A DNA stretch of 64,000 bases from Acidobacteriota bacterium. Its GTDB lineage: Bacteria > Acidobacteriota > Terriglobia > Terriglobales > Acidobacteriaceae. The stretch spans positions 150,348-214,347 of the forward strand of contig JAFDVW010000019.1 of assembly GCA_018268755.1 (NCBI GenBank), in the 5' to 3' direction. The position numbers and the translations under genes were made by a program. Shown in pieces: positions 42,766 through 50,768 of the stretch (its first letter is position 1; each line of letters opens with the position of its first letter). The notes beneath the pieces were generated by a model, which saw nothing but the letters and a program-made list of their open reading frames with translations, was not told where the DNA came from and searched no databases.

Positions 42766-43479
42766 ATGAGTTCATCCGCGGCCCGCTATTTCCCGGATTC
42801 TCTTCGCAAGGGCATCGCCGCGAGCCCGACAATTAGAAGGAACGCCTCAACCCTGCAGTCCGCCGCCGACACCAGTGAACATGCAGACGGAGTTTCTGAT
42901 GAAGCACTGGTGGCCAGAATCTCTACGAAAGACGCCGAAGCCCTGGCGTTATTGTTTCGTCGCTACGGTCGCGTCGTGCGCAGTGTGGCCTTGCGCATCC
43001 TGCGGGACGGTGCCGAGGCAGACGATCTGCTTCAAGACGTGTTCTTGCTTATTTATCGCAAGGCCGGACAATTTGATCCTTCCAAATGCCCTGCGCGTTC
43101 CTGGATCGTCCAGATAACCTACCATCGTGCTTTCGACAGGCGCAGGGCGCTGCAATCGCGCCACTTCTACACGCAAGTCGATCTGAACGAAGCGGCGAGC
43201 GCAATCGATTCGTGGTCGAATGGAACCGACGGGAGCGAAATGCTTCGCGAACTGGTCGGAAATACGACCATGCAAGGACTTCTCGATATCCTCACCGAAG
43301 ATCAGCGCAATACTCTGAGCCTGCACTTCTACGAGGGCTATACATTCGCTGAAATTGCCGCGAAACTGGATCAACCGGTGGGAAACATACGGAACCATTA
43401 CTATCGCGGATTGGAGAAACTCCGAAAGCAGATATTCCCGGGCAAATTGCCGGGTCACAACGGATATGGTAGAAAGTGA
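42766..43479 (+). CDS. ECF-type RNA polymerase sigma factor
   Basis: The 237-residue protein has sigma region 2 (EALALLFRRYGRVVRSVALR, then DGAEADDLLQDVFLLIYRKA and WIVQITYHRAFDRRRAL) and region 4 (ILTEDQRNTLSLHFYEGYTF, AEIAAKLDQPVGNIRNHYYR). It has a 45-residue N-terminal extension. Its GTG-starting partner overlaps by four bases and encodes a membrane anti-sigma factor. By analogy with FecI-type systems next to TonB receptors, it probably activates the receptor and isopeptidase genes when the lasso peptide or another signal is sensed. Confidence 0.9.
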   Translation: MSSSAARYFPDSLRKGIAASPTIRRNASTLQSAADTSEHADGVSDEALVARISTKDAEALALLFRRYGRVVRSVALRILRDGAEADDLLQDVFLLIYRKAGQFDPSKCPARSWIVQITYHRAFDRRRALQSRHFYTQVDLNEAASAIDSWSNGTDGSEMLRELVGNTTMQGLLDILTEDQRNTLSLHFYEGYTFAEIAAKLDQPVGNIRNHYYRGLEKLRKQIFPGKLPGHNGYGRK

Positions 43480-44807
43480 CTCTCAAATCAGGAGATGGGG
43501 CGTTGCCACAATCACCCCATGACGAATTCCTCGCGCTCTGTGCTATCTCAACCTCCGGTGAACTGACGGGGGAAGAGAGAGCACGGCTGCAGGAGCATCT
43601 AGCTGGTTGTCCCTCGTGCAGGGCGGCCATGGCGCAATACGACATAGTTGTCGCAAAAACGATCCCAGGGCTAGCATCCGATCCAGAGAATCTCGACTCC
43701 GATCCGTCATGGTCGCAAGATCAAGCAGAGGTGGCCCTCTTCCAACGGCTCACGCTGGATGAGCAATTGGGTACGGATCAAGCGGGAGACGATGAACGAT
43801 CAGGCTCCGCCGCGAAAACCCCGGGCAGAGTCCCTCTCACGGCCAGCCAGGCAACGTGGCGCAATGTGTGGACGCTCTGCGCCGCCGGCGTTCTGCTTTG
43901 CATCGCGCTCGGGGTTTCCGCCTATCGTGTTGGCCTCCGCCGAGGGGCGGCGTCTGCATCCGTCTCGACTCCATCGGATCAAGCCAATCGAATCGCCCTG
44001 CAGCAGCAAATAAGTGATGCCGGCCACGACCGCGAAGTGTTGCGCTCTGAGATGGCTCAACGCGACAAGACGATTGCTGATTTGCGGCGCCAGCTTGAGC
44101 AGCATTCGGCCGAGATGGGTCGAATGAAACTCACTCAAACTCAACTAGAGGCCGATCTCTCCAGCGGGCAGGCAGGCAGGCAGGATCTCGTTCAACAACG
44201 ATCTGAGCTGAGCCAAACTTTGGAAGTCGCGCAGGCAAGAACCCAAGGACTGCAGGACAGGCTGGACTCACTCGAAAGGCAATCGAGCCAAGGCAAGCAG
44301 CGCGAGATCGCACTCGAAGCTAAAGTCGCCGACCTCACCCGTCTGCTACGTGATCGCGAAGTTGCGCTCGATCAACAGCAAGAGCTTCTCAATCATGATC
44401 GCGACATCCGCGACGTGATCGGTGCCCGTGATCTGTATGTTGTGGAAGTGTATGACGTGGCGGGTACGGGAAAGACCAATAAGCCTTATGCCCGCATGTT
44501 TTACACCAAGGACAAGTCGGTGGTGTTTTACGCTTACGACCTGGACAAGCAGCCAGGAGTCAAAAATGCCAGCACATTCCAGGCATGGGGCCGCCGCGGA
44601 TCCGACTGGCAGCAGGCCCTCAGTCTTGGCATTTTTTATGTGGACAATGCTTCCAAGAAGCGCTGGGTCCTGAAATTCGATGACCCCAAGGCTTTGGCGC
44701 AAATTGATGCCGTCTTTGTCACGGTCGAGCCGAGCGGTGGGAGTCATAAACCCACCAATAAGCCGCTACTATTCGCTTACCTGCACATGGATCCAAATCA
44801 TCCGTGA
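43476..44807 (+). CDS. Membrane anti-sigma factor (zf-HC2 plus RskA-like domain)
   Basis: The 443-residue protein starts at a GTG overlapping the sigma stop. Residues 12-50 form a zinc-binding anti-sigma domain (HLAGCPSCRAAM, HX3CX2C). A membrane helix is at about 128-150 (TLCAAGVLLCIALGVSAYRV), followed by a long periplasmic coiled coil (about 165-300: DREVLRSEMAQRDKTIADLR, DRLDSLERQSSQGKQREIAL) and a C-terminal RskA-like beta domain (FQAWGRRGSDWQQALSLGIF). It holds the sigma factor until a periplasmic signal triggers release. It is unlike the FecR proteins of astexin-type loci. Confidence 0.87.
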   Translation: MTLKSGDGALPQSPHDEFLALCAISTSGELTGEERARLQEHLAGCPSCRAAMAQYDIVVAKTIPGLASDPENLDSDPSWSQDQAEVALFQRLTLDEQLGTDQAGDDERSGSAAKTPGRVPLTASQATWRNVWTLCAAGVLLCIALGVSAYRVGLRRGAASASVSTPSDQANRIALQQQISDAGHDREVLRSEMAQRDKTIADLRRQLEQHSAEMGRMKLTQTQLEADLSSGQAGRQDLVQQRSELSQTLEVAQARTQGLQDRLDSLERQSSQGKQREIALEAKVADLTRLLRDREVALDQQQELLNHDRDIRDVIGARDLYVVEVYDVAGTGKTNKPYARMFYTKDKSVVFYAYDLDKQPGVKNASTFQAWGRRGSDWQQALSLGIFYVDNASKKRWVLKFDDPKALAQIDAVFVTVEPSGGSHKPTNKPLLFAYLHMDPNHP

Positions 44808-44902
44808 GTGCTCGGAAAACCGACCAGTAGGGTTTCTGCAAGAACAATCGAAAAAATATTGATACAAATACGACGGGGCATCCGTAGACCGGATGAATCA
44901 GT

Positions 44903-47900
44903 ATGAATGCTTCGGTACCAGGAGCAGCCCCGGTGAGATTACGCTTCCCCCTCCAATCCTTGTTTGCCGTCGTACTTCTCGCAACCGCGGGTGTCGCGCA
45001 GTCTCCGAATGGCACGCTAAGCGGTTTAGTGCTTGATCCCTCCGGAAGCACCATCGTCGGCGCTGAGATTTTGGTCCTCAACGACGCAACGGGGGTCACG
45101 TATCGCAGCTTGACAAACGGCGATGGGATCTACGCCGTTCCCAACCTTTCTCCGGGGAATTATCGGATTCAGGTTTCCAAACTTGGGTTTAAAACTCTGA
45201 TCAAACCAGATGTTCTGCTGACCGTTCAGGAAGCAATTGCAATCAATTTTACTTTGCCAGTCGGGGCCACTGCTGAAACCATCACCGTTGAGGGGGGAGC
45301 CCCGCTGGTCAATACACAGGATGCGAGCGTAAGCACAGTGGTAGACCGCCGATTCGTGGAAAATATGCCGCTGAACGGCCGGAGCTTCCAGACTCTGATT
45401 ACGCTCACTCCTGGCGTTACTCTGACGGCAACCAACTATTCGAGCCAAGGACAATTCAGCGTCAACGGGCAGCGCGCGGACGCCAACTATTTCACGGTCG
45501 ACGGCGCGAGCGCTAACGTTGGCATTGCTTCAGGCAGCGGACTGACCCAATCGGCGGGAGGCTCCCTTCCGGGGTTCAGTGTGCAGGGCGGAACAAACAG
45601 TCTAGTATCCGTGGATGCAATGCAGGAGTTTCGAGTACAGACTTCTTCGTTCGCTCCTGAATTCGGTCGTTCTCCAGGCGGCCAGGTTTCGATTGTCACC
45701 CGGTCGGGAACCAACGAGTTCCATGGAACAGCTTTCGACTATTTCCGGAACGACGTGCTGGATGCCGGCGATTGGTTCAACGGTACGCACAGCCCGGTCC
45801 TGGCTAAGGCAAGGGATCGTCAAAATGACTTCGGTGGTGTCTTCGGCGGGCCGATTGTTAAAGACAGGTCGTTCTTCTTTTTCTCTTACGAAGGCCTTCG
45901 CTTGCGTCAGCCCCGAACCGGGAACCTGCTTGTTCCAGACGTAACGTCGCGTGAGGAAGCTCCTGCAGGCGTGCAGCCGTACCTGAACGCTTTTCCGGTT
46001 CCAAACGGAAATGATCTCGCGGGCGGATTGGCCGAGTTCAATAGCAGCTATTCAAACCCGTCGAAGCTCGATGCCTACAGCCTGCGCATCGATCATAAGA
46101 TCAATACAAACCTGTCCCTGTTCGGACGATATAACTATTCTCCGTCCACGGCTGAAGCCCGGCAGCCCAGTTCCCTCAGCAGCATCACCACGAACTCTGC
46201 CAACACGCACACGCTGACTCTGGGCCTCACTGCGAGTTTCTCGCCAAATGTAAGCAATGATTTCCGGGCAAACTACAGCAATGTCAAGGGCACAGCGTCA
46301 TCGCATCTGGACGACTTTTCGGGTGCAATGGTGCTATCCAACACCCTGCTGTTTCCCCAGGGTTTTTCGTCTGCCAACAGCAATCTAGTTTTTCTTTTGC
46401 TGGGTGCCGGGACATCTGCGTCTGGAGCCGGCGTTCTGCTCGCCGGCAAGACTGCCAGCAATGAGCAGCGCCAAATCAATCTGATCGATAATTTGTCAGC
46501 CGTCGTCAAGAACCATCAGCTCAAATTCGGAGTTGACTATCGGTGGCTTGCGCCAATTGCGGGAAATCCTGCATATCAGCAATCGATATTTTTCCTCGGG
46601 GTCATCGGCGGCCCCGGTTTCGCGGATTCGGGTACGCCTTTGGCGACCACGGTGACGGCTTTCCAACGTGATGTTGCGCTGTTGTCACGGAATTTCTCAC
46701 TCTATGGCCAGGACACATGGAAGATCGCTCCCAGAGTGACGCTGACGTACGGCCTGCGCTGGGATATCAATCCTCCGCTGCGTGGAAAAGACTCTGCCAG
46801 CGAACCATTTACGGTCACCAATTTGAACGACCCAGCGAACATGGGTCTTGCGCCGCGAGGCACGCAGCTGTATCAGACCACTTACGGAAACGTTGCTCCC
46901 CGTATAGGACTCGCGTATCAACTGCGGACCCGACAGGGCTGGGAGTCTGTCATTCGAGGAGGCTTTGGCACCTTCTACGACTTCACGTCGGGGCGGCTGG
47001 GCGATGTCACATTCTTTTTCCCGTTCACTGGGGCACAAACACTCTTTTTTGTGCCTCTGCCCTTGACTCCGGATCAGGCAGCACCTCCCCCGATCAATCG
47101 CAGTCTTCCGGCCACTGATGCATTGTTTGTTACTGATCCACACCTCGCCCTCCCCCGGACATATCAATGGAACTTTGGAGTCGAGCAATCACTCGGTGCG
47201 AACCAAACTGTTTCGGCAACCTATGTCGGAGCGGTCGGTCGTAAGCTTCTGCGCGCCGACAGTCTTTCTAGTCCCAACCCGAACTTTGCAGGGGTTGTCG
47301 TAACGAGAAACACGGGCACGTCGGACTATCATGCGCTTCAAATCAAATACCAGCGGCGTCTTTTGAATGGCGTCCAGGCGCTGGCGTCCTATACATGGTC
47401 TCATTCCATCGACATCTCCTCCAATGATTCCGTCATTTCCAGTACTCCGTCTGTTGTCGCATCCCCCCAGATCGACCGAGGTGATTCGGACTTCGATGCC
47501 CGGCACAATTTCACCGCCGCCGTGAGCTACGATATTCCTTTTCCGCCCAAGGCTGGAATTGCTCGCGCCATAGTCGGGGGTTGGTCGATCGACAATTTTC
47601 TGACTCTGCGGTCAAGCGTACCCATCGATCTGATCGCTGCGAGTTCGATCTTCAACGGCACAGCGTACAATTCCCGGCCCGACGTAGTTCCTGGTCAGCC
47701 GCTTTACCTCTATGGTGCGCAGTGCGCGTCGGTCTTTCAGGCTAGTGGTGCCTTGGCTCCGGGGCAGAAGTGTCCTGGCGAAAAAGGGTTCAACCCGGCG
47801 GCCTTCACTACACCGCCACCGGATCGGCAAGGCACGTTGGGGCGAAACGCACTGCGCGGGTTTGGCGCGTGGCAGGATGATTTCACGATTCGTCGTCAGA

Positions 47901-48130
47901 TGCGTTTAGGGGAGAGGCTGCGTTTGCAGTTTCGAGCCGAGTTTTTCAATATCTTCAATCACCCTAATTTTGGTGCTCCCACCAACACTCTCACGAATCC
48001 ACGCTTTGGTTTGTCTACGCAAACGTTGGCCTCGTCCCTCGGGAGCGGTAGCGGAAATGGAGGCCTCAATCCTCTGTACCAAGTAGGTGGTCCCCGTTCC
48101 ATTCAATTGGCGCTGAAGCTCAGCTTCTGA
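44903..48130 (+). CDS. Oar-type TonB-dependent receptor, candidate lasso-peptide importer
   Basis: The 1075-residue protein has a signal peptide (cleavage near TAGVAQS). A carboxypeptidase-regulatory-like domain is at about 35-115 (GTLSGLVLDPSGSTIVGAEI, GDGIYAVPNLSPGNYRIQVS). A plug (VSTVVDRRFVENMPLNGRSF, GQFSVNGQRADANYFTVDGA) and a barrel of about 800 residues follow, ending SIQLALKLSF. It stops five bases before the isopeptidase start, and the ECF pair lies upstream. In proteobacteria the matching position encodes the receptor that imports the lasso peptide, so that is the proposed substrate; this class is usually linked to other ligands, so the role needs support from its context only. Confidence 0.88.
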   Translation: MNASVPGAAPVRLRFPLQSLFAVVLLATAGVAQSPNGTLSGLVLDPSGSTIVGAEILVLNDATGVTYRSLTNGDGIYAVPNLSPGNYRIQVSKLGFKTLIKPDVLLTVQEAIAINFTLPVGATAETITVEGGAPLVNTQDASVSTVVDRRFVENMPLNGRSFQTLITLTPGVTLTATNYSSQGQFSVNGQRADANYFTVDGASANVGIASGSGLTQSAGGSLPGFSVQGGTNSLVSVDAMQEFRVQTSSFAPEFGRSPGGQVSIVTRSGTNEFHGTAFDYFRNDVLDAGDWFNGTHSPVLAKARDRQNDFGGVFGGPIVKDRSFFFFSYEGLRLRQPRTGNLLVPDVTSREEAPAGVQPYLNAFPVPNGNDLAGGLAEFNSSYSNPSKLDAYSLRIDHKINTNLSLFGRYNYSPSTAEARQPSSLSSITTNSANTHTLTLGLTASFSPNVSNDFRANYSNVKGTASSHLDDFSGAMVLSNTLLFPQGFSSANSNLVFLLLGAGTSASGAGVLLAGKTASNEQRQINLIDNLSAVVKNHQLKFGVDYRWLAPIAGNPAYQQSIFFLGVIGGPGFADSGTPLATTVTAFQRDVALLSRNFSLYGQDTWKIAPRVTLTYGLRWDINPPLRGKDSASEPFTVTNLNDPANMGLAPRGTQLYQTTYGNVAPRIGLAYQLRTRQGWESVIRGGFGTFYDFTSGRLGDVTFFFPFTGAQTLFFVPLPLTPDQAAPPPINRSLPATDALFVTDPHLALPRTYQWNFGVEQSLGANQTVSATYVGAVGRKLLRADSLSSPNPNFAGVVVTRNTGTSDYHALQIKYQRRLLNGVQALASYTWSHSIDISSNDSVISSTPSVVASPQIDRGDSDFDARHNFTAAVSYDIPFPPKAGIARAIVGGWSIDNFLTLRSSVPIDLIAASSIFNGTAYNSRPDVVPGQPLYLYGAQCASVFQASGALAPGQKCPGEKGFNPAAFTTPPPDRQGTLGRNALRGFGAWQDDFTIRRQMRLGERLRLQFRAEFFNIFNHPNFGAPTNTLTNPRFGLSTQTLASSLGSGSGNGGLNPLYQVGGPRSIQLALKLSF

Positions 48131-48135
48131 GACAC

Positions 48136-50523
48136 GTGCGCCTAATGGGGAAACAGCGTTGTCTGCCGATAATTCTTGTTGCCTTCTGCCTACGAGTTGG
48201 CTCCATCGGCCTGGCTCAACAAGCGAAACCAGTTTTACCTGCAGAAACAATCCTCCAAGCACCCCGCTTTGACGATTTCGAGCCCGACCTCTCTCCTGAC
48301 GGGAAATGGCTGGCCTACACCTTGCGCGACCCGGTCCGAACTCGTCTCGATCAGAATTCAAATGGATTCTTTTCGGACACTGGCGCGCCTACGTCTGTGG
48401 CGGGCACGGATGTGTGGATCACAAACATCGCCACGGGAAAGTCCGAGAATGTCACACTCGGAAAAGGGTCGAACTGGGGAGTTTCATGGTCGCCGGACAA
48501 CAAGTTGCTTGCCTTCTACTCCGACCGCGATGGCCATGCCCGCGTTTGGCTCTACGATGCGAGCAACAAAAGCATTCGCAGGCTGTCAAAAAGCATCGTG
48601 CGCGTCCTAGACCCGTGGCAGGTACCACGTTGGAGTCCAGACAGTACGATGATCGCGACTAAGGTCGTTGCTCAGAACTCCGGTGATGCGGTCGCGGATG
48701 CGACTGCATCCGAACGAGCGTCCGAAGTTACCGCAAGCGACCAAACTTCCGTAGCCGTGAGCGTTTATATTTCATCCGGTCAATCCACTGTCGGTCACCA
48801 AACCTCTGACCCGCCTGTTTTGGTTCGTGACGAATATACCCGGGCTGAGAGAGCGGATATTGCTCTGATCGACGTCGCTAGCCAGCTCGAGCACCGAATT
48901 TCTGGAGAATTTAGCCCGGTCTGGTACAGCTGGTCCCCGGACGGTTCACAATTGGCGTTTGCCAATATGAAAGGGCTCTATCGTGGTGAGGTTTACCGTG
49001 AGTTGTTCGACCTTATCTTAGCCACGCCAGAAGGCGGGACGAGGGTCATCGACGCAGATATTTTGCGATACTTTCACGATTTTTCCGCCAGTTGGTCGCC
49101 AGCCGGAACATCCTTGGCCTACGTCGTCGCCGGCGCTGAAGGGGACGGCGAATGTTTCATTGTGCCGACAAGCGGTGGGCGCCGGCGCAAAGCAACAAAC
49201 GACAGCCATCCACCATTCAGTCCGCTCCATCAGCGCCCGTTATGGAGTTCAACTGGCGACAGCTTGTACTTTGTGACTGCAACGTATTCCCTGTGGACGA
49301 TTTCAGCCCGAGACGGACATGCCCGCGAGGTCGCCAGAATTCCGGGTCAGAGGATCTACGCCATTATTCGCTCGTCCAATGGCGATCGCCTGTCGTCAAG
49401 GGATGGAGAGCGATCCGTTTTGGTAAGCACGATAGATGACACGACCAGAGAATCTGGATTCTATCGGATTGATCTTGTCACCGGAGCATGGACCAAACTT
49501 CGTAGTGAGAACAAGAGCTACGATCTTAACCGCATCCTTTCATCAAATGATGGACAGAACATCGTCTATGCGGCGGAGGATATTGCCCGTCCTCCCGACT
49601 ATTTCATTTCGAATTCGGAATTCACGGAAAGCAAGCAGCTCACTAGCATCAATTCCTCGCTGTCTCAGTACCCGATGGGCGAGGGGCGGCTCATTCGGTG
49701 GCGAAGTGACGATGGCGATATCGTGCAAGGTGCTTTGCTTCTTCCGAGCGACTATGACCAAGGAAAGCGATATCCGTTGATCGTCCAAGTCTATCCAGGC
49801 GTTTTTTCACCCTGCGTAACCCAATTCGGTCTGTGTGGAGAAAACTTCTTTCCTAACAAGCAACTATTCGCCACCCGAGGCTACGCGGTGTTCATGCCGG
49901 ACATTCGCTTAACTGGAAAGACGATGATGGCTGACCTAGGGAAAATCGTGCTCTCAGGAATCAATAAGACGATCGACATGGGAATCGCCGACCCCGGCAG
50001 GATCGGATTGATGGGAACAAGCTGGGGAGGTTATTCAACTCTCGCGCTCATCGTCCAGACCTCAAGGTTCAAGGCTGCAGCTATGGTTTCAGGCTTTGGC
50101 GACCTGCTGGGATTCTATGGGGAAATGGATGAATCCGGTTCCAGCCTGGGAGTCGGGATACTAGACCACGGGAACGGCCAATTCCGGATGCCCGGCACAC
50201 CTTGGGAATTTCCCGGAGTATATGTTGCCAATTCCCCGATCTTCTACCTGGATAGAGTGGAAACGCCGCTCTTGATTATTCATGGGAACAAAGACACCAA
50301 TGTGGCTCCATTCCTCGCCGATCAGGTTTTCGTTGGACTTCGCCGGCTTGGCAAGAGAGCCACCTACCTCAAATATGCCGAGGAGAATCACGGGATCCAA
50401 AACTATGAGAATCAACTCGATTGCTTTAATCGGATTGCCGAATGGTTCAGTCACTATTTAGTCGGACAGAATATGCCAGGCGATGGACGGCTTGAAGACC
50501 GCAGCCCCCAAACCGTCCCGTGA
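48136..50523 (+). CDS. S9 prolyl-oligopeptidase-fold protein, candidate lasso-peptide isopeptidase
   Basis: The open frame starts at a GTG (48136); the ATG at 48145 is as likely. Residues about 5-28 look like a signal peptide (CLPIILVAFCLRVGSIGLAQ), so the enzyme is probably periplasmic. A beta-propeller with WD-like repeats (FEPDLSPDGKWLAYTLRD, WGVSWSPDNKLLAFYSDRDG, WYSWSPDGSQLAFANMKG) is followed by an alpha/beta hydrolase domain. The triad, counted from the GTG, is Ser629 in MGTSWGGYSTL, Asp720 in GNKDTNVAPF and His752 in EENHGIQNYE. This matches AtxE-type isopeptidases, which cut the macrolactam and linearise the lasso. Position directly after the TonB receptor in a lasso locus supports this over a general dipeptidyl peptidase. 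Confidence 0.85.
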   Translation: MRLMGKQRCLPIILVAFCLRVGSIGLAQQAKPVLPAETILQAPRFDDFEPDLSPDGKWLAYTLRDPVRTRLDQNSNGFFSDTGAPTSVAGTDVWITNIATGKSENVTLGKGSNWGVSWSPDNKLLAFYSDRDGHARVWLYDASNKSIRRLSKSIVRVLDPWQVPRWSPDSTMIATKVVAQNSGDAVADATASERASEVTASDQTSVAVSVYISSGQSTVGHQTSDPPVLVRDEYTRAERADIALIDVASQLEHRISGEFSPVWYSWSPDGSQLAFANMKGLYRGEVYRELFDLILATPEGGTRVIDADILRYFHDFSASWSPAGTSLAYVVAGAEGDGECFIVPTSGGRRRKATNDSHPPFSPLHQRPLWSSTGDSLYFVTATYSLWTISARDGHAREVARIPGQRIYAIIRSSNGDRLSSRDGERSVLVSTIDDTTRESGFYRIDLVTGAWTKLRSENKSYDLNRILSSNDGQNIVYAAEDIARPPDYFISNSEFTESKQLTSINSSLSQYPMGEGRLIRWRSDDGDIVQGALLLPSDYDQGKRYPLIVQVYPGVFSPCVTQFGLCGENFFPNKQLFATRGYAVFMPDIRLTGKTMMADLGKIVLSGINKTIDMGIADPGRIGLMGTSWGGYSTLALIVQTSRFKAAAMVSGFGDLLGFYGEMDESGSSLGVGILDHGNGQFRMPGTPWEFPGVYVANSPIFYLDRVETPLLIIHGNKDTNVAPFLADQVFVGLRRLGKRATYLKYAEENHGIQNYENQLDCFNRIAEWFSHYLVGQNMPGDGRLEDRSPQTVP

Positions 50524-50563
50524 TCGCCTGTATTGCCTTCTTGGGCCAGCCACACTCGACTGA

Positions 50564-50701
50564 CTACTCCTCGGGTTCATACGCGGCGCCGATCTCTACC
50601 TTGTTCAGACTGCCCTCCGCGTTTTGCTGCGGGGCCTTTTGAGCCTGGATGAGACGGGTCGCATCGCCCAGCAAGTTGACTTCGGGCTTTGCGTACTTCA
50701 T
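50564..50701 (-). CDS. Lasso-peptide precursor (A)
   Basis: The ATG at 50701 lies 7 bases after AGAAAGGAGGTGACC-type ribosome binding sequence and gives 45 residues; the open frame extends upstream but without a site. The leader MKYAKPEVNLLGDATRLI fits the RRE-recognised motif YxxPx(L/V)xxxG (Y3, P6, V8, G12). The C-terminus ends in GSLNKVEIGAAYEPEE. Two ring choices are possible: Gly30 to Glu36 (7-residue ring) or Ala28 to Glu36 (9-residue ring). The usual Thr two residues before the core is missing for both. It is the last gene of the D-B1-B2-C-A operon, 67 bases after the cyclase stop, and ends 40 bases from the convergent isopeptidase gene. Confidence 0.82.
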   Translation of the reverse strand: MKYAKPEVNLLGDATRLIQAQKAPQQNAEGSLNKVEIGAAYEPEE

Positions 50702-50768
50702 AGCGGTCACCTCCTTTCTGAGTGGATTCAACTGCTCTGTCGGCAGAGGTCGCGGGATGAACATAGAC

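Noticed and set aside
50564..50764. Longer 66-residue form of the lasso precursor
   Set aside because: The upstream 21 codons overlap the strong ribosome binding site used by the internal ATG, and the leader motif begins right after that ATG.
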